Assembly: GCA_022340285.1 (NCBI GenBank) | Contig: JAJDOG010000022.1 | Location: forward strand, 124,001 to 188,000 | Direction: 5' to 3' | From: Betaproteobacteria bacterium | Lineage (GTDB): Bacteria > Pseudomonadota > Gammaproteobacteria > Burkholderiales > SG8-39 | DNA length: 64,000 nt | Shown here: piece after piece, positions 17,118 to 25,651 of the stretch | How positions within the stretch are numbered: the stretch's first letter is position 1 | Layout: every line of letters begins with the position of its first letter | The notes under the pieces: model-generated | Databases searched by the model: none | Told to the model about the DNA's origin: nothing | Seen by the model: only the letters and a program-made list of their open reading frames with translations | Position numbers and translations under genes: made by a program

Positions 17118-17131
17118 TTGATTTGGCTCAA
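17118..17131. promoter_or_regulatory. FNR/ANR-like palindrome, weak candidate
   Basis: TTGATTTGGCTCAA matches the FNR-family consensus TTGAT-N4-ATCAA except for one base in the right half. It lies inside a longer palindrome, GGCTTGA (17115-17121) paired with TCAAGCC (17128-17134). The site is in the 209-bp divergent region between the 17088(-) and 17298(+) genes. No good -10 hexamer lies at class II distance on either strand, so a role as activator site is less convincing than for the box at 17212. The same 16-mer, CTTGATTTGGCTCAAG, recurs at 19311. Confidence 0.4.
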
Positions 17132-17211
17132 GCCTGCGCGCCCTGGCCCACGACTCCGGGTCGAAAGGGTCTGCGTCGGCAAACGCGTCGAATTTCGCCG
17201 CGATTCGCCCA

Positions 17212-17252
17212 TTGACCAGGGTCAATCCGGCATCCCGGAGGTTAGTTACGAT
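17212..17252 (+). promoter_or_regulatory. FNR-type class II promoter candidate for the flavoprotein gene
   Basis: TTGACCAGGGTCAA (17212-17225) is a perfect inverted repeat of TTGAC around CAGG, of the FNR/CRP-superfamily kind. A -10-like hexamer TACGAT follows at 17247-17252 after 21 bp. If transcription begins near 17260, the box is centred at about -41.5, the standard class II activator position, and leaves a ~38-nt leader before the GTG at 17298. The N-ATPase operon shows the same arrangement. The regulator is not encoded in the window. Inference from motif and spacing only. Confidence 0.55.
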
Positions 17253-17297
17253 TGGACTGAACGCAGATCGCCGTCGAGAGATCGAGGATCAAGGACT

Positions 17298-18713
17298 GTG
17301 CACAGCCGCTGCAAGGTAGCCATCATCGGAGCGGGGACGGCGGGTCTCGCCGCGCTCGCGGTCGTGCGGCGCCAGACCGAGGAATTCGTCATCATCAATG
17401 ACGGACCGTACGGCACCACCTGCGCGCGTGTTGGGTGCATGCCCTCGAAGGCGCTTATCGAGGTCGCGAACAGCTTTCATCGCCGTCGTTCCTTCGCCGA
17501 CATGGGCATCGGCGGGGCCGAGCACTTGGTCGCGGATCCTGCGGCCGTGCTGCGCCGGGTGCGGCGGATCCGCGACAGTCTCGTACGCGGCGTTCTCGAG
17601 CTGACGGAAGACCTGGGCGACCGCAGCATCGCAGGCCGGGCGCACTTTGCCGGGCCGCAGACGCTCGAGGTGAACGGCACCCGCATTGAGGCGGAGCGGA
17701 TCATCATCGCGACCGGCTCGCGTCCGATCGTGCCCGGTGCCTGGAAGTCGCTCGGTGCGCGCGCGATCACGACCGATGACCTCTTCGAGCAACCCGATCT
17801 CCCGCGTCGCATTGCGGTGATCGGGCTGGGCGCGGTCGGTGCGGAAATGGCCCAGGCACTCGCCCGCCTCGGTCTGGAGGTGACCGGGTTCGACGCGCTG
17901 GAGCGCGTGGCCGGCCTTTCCGACCCGACGGTCAGCGAGGTGGCGGTGACGGCGCTGCGCGAGGACCTCGCGGTCCATCTCGGCGCCGCCGCAGAGCTTG
18001 TCGCGGACGGTGGCGGCGTGCGCGTGAGTGCGGGTGGCGCGAGCGTTTTCGCCGACAAGGTTCTGGTCGCGCTCGGGCGGCGACCCAATATCGCCGACCT
18101 CGGACTCGAGAAGCTGGGTGTCGACCTCGACGAGCGGGGCATGCCGCCGTTCGATCCGCGCTCGATGCAGATCGGCAGCCTTCCTGTCTTCGTCGCCGGT
18201 GACGCCGACGCGCGGGCGCCCATATTGCACGAAGCCGCGGACGACGGTTGGATCGCCGGCCACAACGCGGTGCGCGACACGCCGGATTGCTTCGTCCGCC
18301 GCACGCGGCTCGGCATCGTGTTCACCGATCCCGAAATCGCGGTCGTGGGGCGTCCCTTCGCCGACCTCCCCGAAAGCGAAACCGCAATCGGCAGCGTCTC
18401 TCTCGCGGGGCAGGGCCGGCTCCGGATGAGCAATTCGGACCGGGGCGTGATCCGCGTCTACGCGGATCGCACGACTGGCAGGCTGACCGGCGCCGAACTT
18501 TGCGCACCGAGCGGCGAGCACATCGCGCATCTTCTTGCGCTCGCCGTGCAGCAGCAACTCACGGTCGCGGAGCTGCTGCGCCTCCCTTACTATCATCCTG
18601 TGGTGGAGGAGGCGCTGCGCTCGGCGCTGCACACTGCCGCGCAAGAGACTCGGCACGGCCGCACGCCGGATCTCGCCGATTGCGAACACCCGCGTGCCGC
18701 GGCACTCGACTGA
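17298..18713 (+). CDS. FAD-dependent pyridine nucleotide-disulphide oxidoreductase (dihydrolipoamide dehydrogenase-like)
   Basis: This 471-residue flavoprotein has the FAD-binding VAIIGAGTAGLAALA at its N-terminus and the redox-active pair in TTCARVGCMPSK near residue 40. The second Rossmann site is IAVIGLGAVGAEMAQALARL, the second FAD contact is VFVAGDADA, and the C-terminal catalytic base is in YYHPVVEEAL. All catalytic elements of the lipoamide dehydrogenase/mercuric reductase family are present. The GTG start at 17298 places the FAD motif at the usual distance from the N-terminus; a longer upstream frame has no family resemblance. No 2-oxoacid dehydrogenase genes are nearby, so its disulphide partner is unknown. 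The histone-like gene follows after 71 bp. Confidence 0.86.
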   Translation: MHSRCKVAIIGAGTAGLAALAVVRRQTEEFVIINDGPYGTTCARVGCMPSKALIEVANSFHRRRSFADMGIGGAEHLVADPAAVLRRVRRIRDSLVRGVLELTEDLGDRSIAGRAHFAGPQTLEVNGTRIEAERIIIATGSRPIVPGAWKSLGARAITTDDLFEQPDLPRRIAVIGLGAVGAEMAQALARLGLEVTGFDALERVAGLSDPTVSEVAVTALREDLAVHLGAAAELVADGGGVRVSAGGASVFADKVLVALGRRPNIADLGLEKLGVDLDERGMPPFDPRSMQIGSLPVFVAGDADARAPILHEAADDGWIAGHNAVRDTPDCFVRRTRLGIVFTDPEIAVVGRPFADLPESETAIGSVSLAGQGRLRMSNSDRGVIRVYADRTTGRLTGAELCAPSGEHIAHLLALAVQQQLTVAELLRLPYYHPVVEEALRSALHTAAQETRHGRTPDLADCEHPRAAALD

Positions 18714-18784
18714 GCTGGCCCGGAGCAAGGACCGCAGAATTCAACCAGCGCGCAAGGGGCGCACACGAGGAAAGGAAGCAACCG

Positions 18785-19273
18785 ATGGCATCCAAGAAAC
18801 CGCGCAGAACGACGCATCGCAGCCGCGCCGGCAAGAAGCTCTACGCCGTGCGCGGTCCGAAAGGGCGATTCAGGGAAATCCAGACCTACGAACGCGCGCA
18901 TCGCCGCGACGTGCGCCGAACGAGCCAGGCTGAAGCGCGTGCGGCGGCGAAACAGGCGGAAAGAGCGGTGCGCGAGGCCGTCCGCTCGGGCACCGGACAC
19001 GCGCAAGCCGCGATGTCTGCGGTTCAGGCCGCGGCGAGCGGCATCGTTCGCTCGGGACTGCGCGAGATCGACGCGGTCGCCAATGCCGCGCGCGACGCGC
19101 TGCGCCGGTTCATGGTCTCCAGCGAGCGTGCGACGAAGTCCGCCACGCGGGCCGTCCGGAAGGCAGCCGGCGGAACCGCGAAGTCGGCGAAGCGGGCGAC
19201 GAAGAAGGTGAAGCGGGCGGCGCGCAAGACGGAGCGGGTCGCCACGCGGCGGGCACGGCGGCCTAACAAGTGA
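18785..19273 (+). CDS. Histone H1-like Lys/Ala/Arg-rich DNA-binding protein
   Basis: This 162-residue, very basic protein has low-complexity composition. It opens MASKKPRRTTHRSRAGKKLY. The middle is an alanine- and arginine-rich helical stretch, and the tail from about residue 115 is lysine/arginine/alanine repeats (KSAKRATKKVKRAARK). Such tails are typical of bacterial H1-like proteins (AlgP/HC1/BpH1 type) that bind DNA non-specifically and compact the nucleoid. A good ribosome site, AGGAAAGGA, precedes the ATG. It follows the flavoprotein gene by 71 bp and may share its promoter. A role in polyphosphate or PHB granule association, as for some phasin-like basic proteins, is an alternative. 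Confidence 0.75.
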   Translation: MASKKPRRTTHRSRAGKKLYAVRGPKGRFREIQTYERAHRRDVRRTSQAEARAAAKQAERAVREAVRSGTGHAQAAMSAVQAAASGIVRSGLREIDAVANAARDALRRFMVSSERATKSATRAVRKAAGGTAKSAKRATKKVKRAARKTERVATRRARRPNK

Positions 19274-19310
19274 CGGCGATCGCCATCGCGCCGCGCGAAC
19301 GCGTACGCAG

Positions 19311-19326
19311 CTTGATTTGGCTCAAG
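19311..19326. repeat. Second copy of CTTGATTTGGCTCAAG
   Basis: This exact 16-mer also occurs at 17117-17132. Here it lies in the 96-bp gap between two convergent genes (the histone-like gene ending at 19273 and the GH65 gene ending at 19370). The gap also holds the palindrome GGCGATCGCC. An FNR-type operator is not expected between convergent genes, and neither strand shows a -10 at the right distance. It may mark an unrecognised transcript, act as a weak bidirectional stem-loop, or be chance. Confidence 0.5.
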
Positions 19327-19369
19327 GGCGCCTGCCGTGACGGACGATGTCGTGAAGGCCTCCGATGCG

Positions 19370-21793
19370 CTAGACCGGGGTGTGGGTTCCATCGGCCAGG
19401 AATCGCCGACTTTCCCCGGGCGCGAGATTGTGAATCTCCTTGACCACGCCGAGCCGGACCGAGGCGGGGTTGGAGACATGCGCGCGCACTTCGAATGCGT
19501 CCTGGGTCAGACGAATATCCAGGCCCTGGCCCCGGTAGCGAATCGCCATCTCCAAGCGCGTCACCTCGTCCGGCAGACAGGGGTTGAGCCACAAGGCGTC
19601 GCTGCGCGTCTCGATCCCGGCATAACCGCGCTGCAGGAGATCCACGACGCCGGCCATGGCCCCGAGGTGGATGCCCTCGGGCGTCGTGCCGCCCTGGATG
19701 TCGGCAATGTCGCTTTCCAGCGCCTCCTTGAAGATCCGCCATGAGCGGGTGCGACTCGAGCGGGCTAGCACCCAGGAATCCACCACTCGGCCCAGGGTCG
19801 ATCCGTTCGAAGTGCGCGGCGCGTAGTACGCGATGTTCCGCGGGATCGTCGCGTACCCGAATGGGTACCCGAGACGCTTGAAGAGCCCGCCTAGCTCCTC
19901 GGCGGAGAACAGGTAGAACAGCATGAGCACGTCAGCCTGCTTCGCTGCCTTGTAGCGATCGACGGATTCGCCCTCGGCCTCGAGAAGGCGGTCGAGCCGG
20001 TGAATGTCCCCGTATTTCCTGCGGTAGGCTTCCCAGTCGAGCTCGGCGAGTTCCTCGTAACCCTCGAACTGGCTGATGATCCCGTCGCCGTGGTAGACCA
20101 CCCGCATCTTGCGGCTCACCTCGTCCCAAAGCGCCAGCTCGTCGTCGCGCAATTCGAGCTGCTCACGGAGCTCTCTGCGGCGTTCCTCGGGTAGCTGCGC
20201 GAGCACCTCACTAGCCCGGCACAGCACCCACATGGCCATGATGTTCGTGTAGCTGTGGTTCTCCAGGCCCGGTCGATCGGCGCCCGGCGCGGTCGTGTGG
20301 AACTCGTCCGGCCCCACCACGCCGCGTATCTCGTAGCGGTCTAGCTCGGCGTTGTACGTCGCGACGCTCGCCCAGAAACGTGCGATCTCCAGAAGCATCT
20401 CCGCGCCGTAGAAGGACATCAATTCCATGTCGCGCGTCGACTGGTAATAGAGCCAGATGTTGTACGCGATGGCCGCGTTGACGTGCCGCTGCAGGTGGGT
20501 GTGGTCGGGAATCCAGCGCCCCGAGACGGGATTCAGATGCAGCAACTGGGTCTCCTCGCGGCCGGTCGAGCCGCTCTGCCAGGGATACATGGCACCACGG
20601 TAGCCGGCGGCCCGGGCATTGGCCCGGGCTTCGTTCAGCCGGCGGTACCGGTACCTGATCAGCGCTCGTGTGATCTCGGGCAGGCGCAGGTTGATGAGGG
20701 GAAAAATGAACAGCTCATCCCAGAATATGTGGCCGCGATACGCTTCCCCGTGCCAGCCGCGGGCCGGAACGCCGACGTCGAGGTCCATCGTGTTCGGCGA
20801 GGCGGTCTGCAGGAGGTGAAAGATGTGCAGGCGTACGATGAGCTGCGTGCGTTGCCCGGCGCGTTCGTCGCGCTCCTCGATGGTGATGTCGAAACGGCGC
20901 CACAGGTGCTCCCAGGCGAGGGTGTGCGAGGTGACAAGCGCCGCGAACCCGAGGGGTCGACCGAGGGCCTCGCGCGCGGCGCCACCGCATTCGGAGATCG
21001 CACGATCGCGCGACGTGTAGAGCGAGGCGATCTTCTCGATGCGTACGGTTTCGCCTCGCCCGAGGCCTACCGAAAATTCCTGGGCGACGAAGCCGTCTCC
21101 GCGTAGGACCTCGGATGCCAGTTCCAGCTGGTCAGTGTCCCGATACATCCGGACCCGTGCAGCCTGTGCGATCTCGAGGCGCGACTGACTGGTGCGAGTC
21201 TTCAGATAGATCGTATCGGCATTGACCGCTTCCGCGGCGAGCGGAACCAGGTGGTGGCGGCGCAGCGCGCGGTAGCGCGCCACGCCGGCGTTCTCGACCC
21301 GCCCGTCAAGGGAGCTCCGCACCGTGAGCTCGCCCGACCAGTTCTCTGCAGTCAGCGTGACCTCGATCGCGGCGAGGTGCGGCAAGCTCATGTGCACGAG
21401 GCGGCGCTCGGCCAGCCGGGTCACGCGGTCCGCTTGGTCGCGCCACCGGACGATTCGCTCCAGCATGCCGCGACGCAGGTCGAGCGCCTGCCGATACTCG
21501 AGCAACTCCACGTCCTCGAGCGCGAACCAGTCGCTAGCCACCCGAAAGCCGAGCGCGAGCCAGCTGGGCAGATTGACGAGATCCTCGTTCTCGATCGTTC
21601 GGCCGGCAAGTTCGGTGGCGAGGCGGTTGTAGCCCCCGGCGAGGTAGGTGCCCGGGTAATGCACGCCGTCGGCGCTCGCGTCGAGCGTGGCGCCCCGCGT
21701 GGCGAAGTAGCCGTTTCCGAGCGTGCACAGCGCTTCGCGGAGGCCCTCATGGCCCGGATCGAAGCCTTCGTATTCGAGCCGCCAGCCGTTCAT
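19370..21793 (-). CDS. Glycoside hydrolase family 65 (maltose/trehalose/kojibiose phosphorylase or hydrolase)
   Basis: This 807-residue protein has the full GH65 architecture: an N-terminal beta-sandwich (to about residue 270), an (alpha/alpha)6 catalytic barrel and a small C-terminal beta domain. The general acid is Glu497 in GVVGPDEFH, the family signature, and HIFWDELFIFP lies at the barrel entrance. GH65 enzymes phosphorolyse alpha-linked diglucosides to beta-glucose-1-phosphate plus glucose; some hydrolyse them instead. The gene overlaps otsB by 4 bp (ATGA), so it is probably made together with a trehalose-6-phosphate phosphatase, pointing to trehalose or a phosphorylated derivative as substrate. 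No beta-phosphoglucomutase gene is nearby, which leaves the phosphorolysis route incomplete in this window. Confidence 0.88.
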   Translation of the reverse strand: MNGWRLEYEGFDPGHEGLREALCTLGNGYFATRGATLDASADGVHYPGTYLAGGYNRLATELAGRTIENEDLVNLPSWLALGFRVASDWFALEDVELLEYRQALDLRRGMLERIVRWRDQADRVTRLAERRLVHMSLPHLAAIEVTLTAENWSGELTVRSSLDGRVENAGVARYRALRRHHLVPLAAEAVNADTIYLKTRTSQSRLEIAQAARVRMYRDTDQLELASEVLRGDGFVAQEFSVGLGRGETVRIEKIASLYTSRDRAISECGGAAREALGRPLGFAALVTSHTLAWEHLWRRFDITIEERDERAGQRTQLIVRLHIFHLLQTASPNTMDLDVGVPARGWHGEAYRGHIFWDELFIFPLINLRLPEITRALIRYRYRRLNEARANARAAGYRGAMYPWQSGSTGREETQLLHLNPVSGRWIPDHTHLQRHVNAAIAYNIWLYYQSTRDMELMSFYGAEMLLEIARFWASVATYNAELDRYEIRGVVGPDEFHTTAPGADRPGLENHSYTNIMAMWVLCRASEVLAQLPEERRRELREQLELRDDELALWDEVSRKMRVVYHGDGIISQFEGYEELAELDWEAYRRKYGDIHRLDRLLEAEGESVDRYKAAKQADVLMLFYLFSAEELGGLFKRLGYPFGYATIPRNIAYYAPRTSNGSTLGRVVDSWVLARSSRTRSWRIFKEALESDIADIQGGTTPEGIHLGAMAGVVDLLQRGYAGIETRSDALWLNPCLPDEVTRLEMAIRYRGQGLDIRLTQDAFEVRAHVSNPASVRLGVVKEIHNLAPGESRRFLADGTHTPV

Positions 21794-22584
21794 CGGGTGG
21801 CCTCGAGTGCGCCGAGAAATTCGCGCACCTCGCCCGGGCTGCGCAAGGCATACCCAGCCGCCGTTTCGCGCGGCGCGTCGAGCACGACGACGCCGATGCC
21901 GCGGCCGGCCAGCGCTCGAAACGCATCCTCGTCGGTGAGATCGTCACCGACGTAGATCGGCAGCACGTCCGGGCCGTCGAGGTCGAGCGCGTCGAGCAGC
22001 CAGCGTACCGCCGCGCCCTTGTCCCACGCGACGTCAGGCTGCAGCTCGAACACCTTCTTGCCGTGACGTTTGCGCAGTCCGGGGTGTTCCGCGAGCGCTG
22101 CGTCCACCGCGCCATCCACCAGCGGCACGTCGGCCTCGCGCACGAGCCGGTAGTGCACGGCGATCGTGAACCGCTTGCGCTCGGCAAGGGCGCCCTCGAC
22201 GCCGCTTAGCGCGGCATGCAGTTTCTGCTCGGCGTCATTCAGGGCGGGCACCCGCTCTTGCGCCCCTGGAAGGACCTGCTGGAGGCCCCCCGGACCCGCG
22301 ATCTCGAATCCATGGCTGCCGGCGTAGACCAGGTTCGCAAGCATGACGCGGTCGCGCACGTCCGCGAGATCGCGGCCGCTCACGATGGCAACCATGCATC
22401 GCGTCGCGAGGCGCGCGACCGTTGCGCGCATTGCATCGTCCAAGCGGGCATCCTGAGGCCGGTCGACGATCGGCGTGAGCGTGCCGTCGTAGTCGAGGAA
22501 CACGGCAAGGCGCTTCCCCCTTGCCGCGGCCGTGATCTCGCCGATCCGATCGATTGCCGACGGGAGTGAGTGCCCAGCACTCAT
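21790..22584 (-). CDS. otsB: Trehalose-6-phosphate phosphatase
   Basis: This 264-residue HAD-superfamily phosphatase has the nucleophile motif FLDYDGTLTP (Asp31 and Asp33) and the late metal-binding motif YVGDDLTDEDAF. Length matches OtsB. It would dephosphorylate trehalose-6-phosphate in the cytoplasm. The partner synthase OtsA is not in the window, so either otsA lies elsewhere or the enzyme acts on another sugar phosphate. The stop overlaps the GH65 start, and a 71-residue protein gene ends 35 bp upstream. It is near the end of the long minus-strand gene run. Confidence 0.9.
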   Translation of the reverse strand: MSAGHSLPSAIDRIGEITAAARGKRLAVFLDYDGTLTPIVDRPQDARLDDAMRATVARLATRCMVAIVSGRDLADVRDRVMLANLVYAGSHGFEIAGPGGLQQVLPGAQERVPALNDAEQKLHAALSGVEGALAERKRFTIAVHYRLVREADVPLVDGAVDAALAEHPGLRKRHGKKVFELQPDVAWDKGAAVRWLLDALDLDGPDVLPIYVGDDLTDEDAFRALAGRGIGVVVLDAPRETAAGYALRSPGEVREFLGALEATR

Positions 22585-22619
22585 TACGAACTTTCGGATG
22601 CGCGCGCTGGGTGACGGGC

Positions 22620-22835
22620 CTATCCGTCGACCACGCGGCAGTGGACGCCTACTACGTGCCTATCGACCACAATCGCCTCGGGCTCCGGCCTGTCCAGCAG
22701 GATGAGCGTGATCCGCTCCTCCTTCACTTCGTGCATGATGTGAGCGACCCGCGCGCGCGTACCCCGAGCAATCTTCCGACCGTCAATATCGGCCGGCTGG
22801 ACGAACTCCATGACCTGCCCGACTTTTATTTCCAT
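22620..22835 (-). CDS. Small conserved-looking protein, function unknown
   Basis: This protein has 71 residues from the ATG at 22835, which has a clear CGGGAG ribosome site 8 nt upstream. A longer frame to 22889 runs into the preceding gene's spacer and is less likely. It begins MEIKVGQVMEFVQPADIDGR and ends with a short beta-rich segment (IVVDRHVVGVHCRVVDG), looking like a small beta-barrel or SH3-like fold. No signal peptide or membrane helix is seen. It lies 62 bp after the encapsulated-ferritin-type gene and 35 bp before otsB. I do not recognise the family. Confidence 0.6.
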   Translation of the reverse strand: MEIKVGQVMEFVQPADIDGRKIARGTRARVAHIMHEVKEERITLILLDRPEPEAIVVDRHVVGVHCRVVDG

Positions 22836-22897
22836 TCGAGAAACTCCCGTGAGCGAATTCGGCTGGATGTTTCTCCGCTGGTCATGCACTCTCGCCG

Positions 22898-23185
22898 TCA
22901 GTCGTGCGTCAACGGCTTTTCGGTGAAGAGGTAATCCCGCAACTCGTGATCGAACGCGGGGTCACGCCGACGGATCCATTCGAGCACCATCGACGCATGC
23001 TCCTTTTCCTCGTCGCGGTTGTGCGCGAGGATCGCGCGCAGCTCGGGATCCTTGCACGCGTCCACCCGCTGGTTGTACCAGTCCACCGCCTCGAGCTCCT
23101 CCATCAGCGAGACGATCGCGCGATGCATGTCGCGAGTCTCGTCACGCAGCTCGTTGATCGGTTCGTGGTAGCCCTCGTTTGCCAT
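22898..23185 (-). CDS. Encapsulated-ferritin-type protein (EncFtn fold) without a cargo tail
   Basis: This 95-residue two-helix protein closely resembles Rhodospirillum rubrum EncFtn, a ferroxidase that loads iron inside encapsulin shells. The shared core is HRAIVSLMEELEAVDWYNQR and AHNRDEEKEHASMVLEW. Ferroxidase-centre ligands align as Glu30, Glu60 and His63, with Glu29, Glu32 and Trp36 also kept. The start at 23185 has an AAGGAA ribosome site; an in-frame upstream extension to 23287 is arginine-rich and lacks family resemblance. It ends at TEKPLTHD, right after the ferritin domain, so the usual linker and C-terminal encapsulin-targeting peptide are missing. No encapsulin shell gene is in the window. 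It sits just after the N-ATPase operon. Confidence 0.86.
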   Translation of the reverse strand: MANEGYHEPINELRDETRDMHRAIVSLMEELEAVDWYNQRVDACKDPELRAILAHNRDEEKEHASMVLEWIRRRDPAFDHELRDYLFTEKPLTHD

Positions 23186-23258
23186 GTCATTTCCTTTCTT
23201 GGTCGCTGAATCTACGCTTCGCGCCGACGGCGCCCGGTGCCATTTTCCGTGATCTCCA

Positions 23259-24131
23259 TTATCGCCGTGTCGGCGTCGCCCGTTCAATCGGTGCGCCGTC
23301 TGCGGAGATTGCCTCCGCGCTGAGCAGGATGACCTCGATTTCCTCGGTGATCTCCTCCTGGCGCACCACGTTGTACCGCAGCCGCAGCCGCGCCCGATTC
23401 TCTTCGAGATGGTTCAGGGCACTCTCCATGTGCAAGAGCCGGCGGTGGTTCTCCGCAAGCAGCGCGCCGTAAAGCACTTCGTGCAGCACTGCGTAAAGAT
23501 ATTGATCCACGATCTTGGGAAATAGTTCGACCGGTGCGATGTTCACCACGGGCGGGTACGGGAAGGCCGGCGAGGGTTTGGGCAGGTCCGGGATGGGCGT
23601 CAGACGTCGTTCCCTCTGGGCGCCCGTGTCGCCGTCGGGATACCACGCGGTGAGCCGCAACGGACGCCCGCCGCCGGCTTCTCGCTGGAGTGAGTCCAGC
23701 TCCTGGACCACCTTCTCGAGGACGCGTTCGACCTCCTCGGCGACGCTCGCGCCCGCGACGGGAACTGCTGCGCGACCGGTATGGGCGAGGAGGGCGGCGC
23801 TCCGGCCGCCGATCACCACGATCCGTCTCGCCTCCATCGACGTCTTCCCTGCTGCGGCGACCAGCGACTCATTGAGATCGCCGCAGAAGCCGCGTTCGGT
23901 GCCGACGATCAGATCGATGTCGAGGTAATCCGGCTCCGGCGGCTCGTCCATGTAGGAGGCGACGAGATCCGCGGCCGCCGCCTCGATCGTCTGCACGGCG
24001 TGGCGCTCCGTCGCCAGGAGCCGGTTCAGCTTCTGCAGTTCCATCAGTGCGAGATTCTTCATTGCACCGAGGATCTCCCCGATCTCGCCAAGCGTGGCGA
24101 TCTGGTCGCGGATCTGGCGCAGGCGCGTCAC
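23259..24131 (-). CDS. atpG: N-type ATPase gamma subunit
   Basis: This 290-residue central-stalk protein starts at a GTG that overlaps atpA's stop (GTGA). Its N-terminus ([28 protein letters not shown]) and C-terminus ([31 protein letters not shown]) form the long coiled coil that turns in the alpha/beta ring. The middle is more divergent than in housekeeping F1 gamma subunits, as usual for N-ATPases. It is last in the atp operon. The encapsulated-ferritin-type gene begins 73 bp further on. Confidence 0.92.
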   Translation of the reverse strand: MTRLRQIRDQIATLGEIGEILGAMKNLALMELQKLNRLLATERHAVQTIEAAAADLVASYMDEPPEPDYLDIDLIVGTERGFCGDLNESLVAAAGKTSMEARRIVVIGGRSAALLAHTGRAAVPVAGASVAEEVERVLEKVVQELDSLQREAGGGRPLRLTAWYPDGDTGAQRERRLTPIPDLPKPSPAFPYPPVVNIAPVELFPKIVDQYLYAVLHEVLYGALLAENHRRLLHMESALNHLEENRARLRLRYNVVRQEEITEEIEVILLSAEAISADGAPIERATPTRR

Positions 24132-25651
24132 GTCGTCATTCCCTCCAGCGCGTCATGGACCGCAGCGGTCCACCGGTCTCGCGACTCGGTCAAGGCGGGC
24201 TGCGCGGTGCGCACCCACTGCAGGAGCTTCTCCAACGCCTCGCCAACGCGATCGGGCTGTACTGAATCGAGCAGGCCGTCGTTGTATGCCACGAGCCATG
24301 CCATCTGGAACTCGATCGGCAGGGGCGCACGCCGGTCCTGCTTGAGCACTTCCCGCAGCAGCCGGCCCAGCCGTATGCGCTTTTCGATCGTCGCCTCGAG
24401 GCGCGCGCCAAATCGCGTGAAGACCTCCAGCTCGAGGAACTGGAGATAGTCGAGCTTCATGCGGCCCGCCTCATGCTTGATGCTGGGGTGCTGCGCGTTG
24501 CCGCCGATGCGGGACACCGATTTGCTGACGTCGATGGCGGGGAGAAATGCCCGTGAGAAGAGCGCCGGGTCGAAGTAGATCTGACCATCGGTGATGGAGA
24601 TGAGATTGGTCGGGATGTACGCGGCGATTTCGCCCTGCTGGGTCTCGACGACTGGCAGTGCGGTCATGCTGCCGCCGCCGTGACCCGGAAGAAGACAGGT
24701 GGCGCGTTCCAGCAAGGTGGCGTGTATGTGGAAGATGTCGCCGGGGTACGCTTCGCGCCCTGGGGGGCGACGCAGGAGCAGCGAAAGCTCGCGGTAGCTG
24801 CGCGCGTGGGTCGTCAGATCGTCGTAGACCACCAGCGTATCCTTTCCTTCCCACATCCAGGTCTCGGCAACGGCGCAGCCGGCGTAGGGGGCCAGGTACC
24901 GAAGTCCGGGAGCTGCCGTGGCCTCCGCCACGACCACCGTCGTGTACGCGAGCGCGCCCGCCTCGCGCAGCGTGTCGATCGCGTCCACGACGGCCGAGCG
25001 CTTCTGCCCGATCAGCACGACGACGCAGAGAACATCCTGGCCCGCCTGGTTGATCACCGTGTCCAGGGCCAACGAAGTCTTGCCCGTTCCGTTGTCGCCG
25101 ATCAGCAGCTGTCGCTGCCCACGGCCGATCGGAATGAGCGTGTCGACGATCTTGTTGCCCGTGTAGAGTGGCCGTGCGACGTAGTCGCGCGCGATGATTG
25201 GCGGCGAAGAGGATTGTAGATTGCGCCGCGCCGAATCGGTGGTTGGTCCGCCACCGTCCAGCGGCATGCCGAGCGGGTCGACGACGCGGCCGAGCAGCTG
25301 GTCACCTACGGTGATCGAGAGCTGATTGCCGGAGAGATGAGCGATCGTCCCTGCGGTCAGCCGTGCCGTATCGGTGAGCAGAATCACGCCGATCCGGGTT
25401 TCTTCGAGCTGGAACACGAGTCCGCGACTGCCATCCTCGAAGTCGATGACTTCGCTCATCGCAGCAGAGGGCAGGCCCGTCACCCAGGCGATCCCGTCGC
25501 CGATCGACGCGACGGTGCCCTGCTCGGAAAGGCGCGGGCGGAAACGGTAGCGGTCGAGCCGCGCCGCTTGCGCCGCAAGCGGCGCAACGCGAGGCGGGTG
25601 CGAGTGCGCCGCCCGCAGGCTAGGCTGTCGCCGTGAAGAACTCGAGCTCAT
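24128..25651 (-). CDS. atpA: N-type ATPase alpha subunit
   Basis: This 507-residue nucleotide-binding subunit has Walker A GDNGTGKT at 185-192, followed by [20 protein letters not shown]-type regions before it and [15 protein letters not shown] after it. The start at 25651 is the first ATG that keeps the normal beta-barrel domain ([18 protein letters not shown]) intact; it overlaps the end of atpF by 32 bp. An ATG at 25666 would also work. The extra N-terminal ~40 residues are low-complexity. It pairs with AtpD in the catalytic head, but the alpha sites are non-catalytic. Order and sequence are those of N-ATPases. Confidence 0.9.
   Translation of the reverse strand: MSSSSSRRQPSLRAAHSHPPRVAPLAAQAARLDRYRFRPRLSEQGTVASIGDGIAWVTGLPSAAMSEVIDFEDGSRGLVFQLEETRIGVILLTDTARLTAGTIAHLSGNQLSITVGDQLLGRVVDPLGMPLDGGGPTTDSARRNLQSSSPPIIARDYVARPLYTGNKIVDTLIPIGRGQRQLLIGDNGTGKTSLALDTVINQAGQDVLCVVVLIGQKRSAVVDAIDTLREAGALAYTTVVVAEATAAPGLRYLAPYAGCAVAETWMWEGKDTLVVYDDLTTHARSYRELSLLLRRPPGREAYPGDIFHIHATLLERATCLLPGHGGGSMTALPVVETQQGEIAAYIPTNLISITDGQIYFDPALFSRAFLPAIDVSKSVSRIGGNAQHPSIKHEAGRMKLDYLQFLELEVFTRFGARLEATIEKRIRLGRLLREVLKQDRRAPLPIEFQMAWLVAYNDGLLDSVQPDRVGEALEKLLQWVRTAQPALTESRDRWTAAVHDALEGMTT

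Noticed and set aside
19312-19325. TTGATTTGGCTCAA as a functional FNR operator
   Set aside because: It is between convergent genes and no -10 hexamer lies at the correct distance on either strand; kept only as a repeat.
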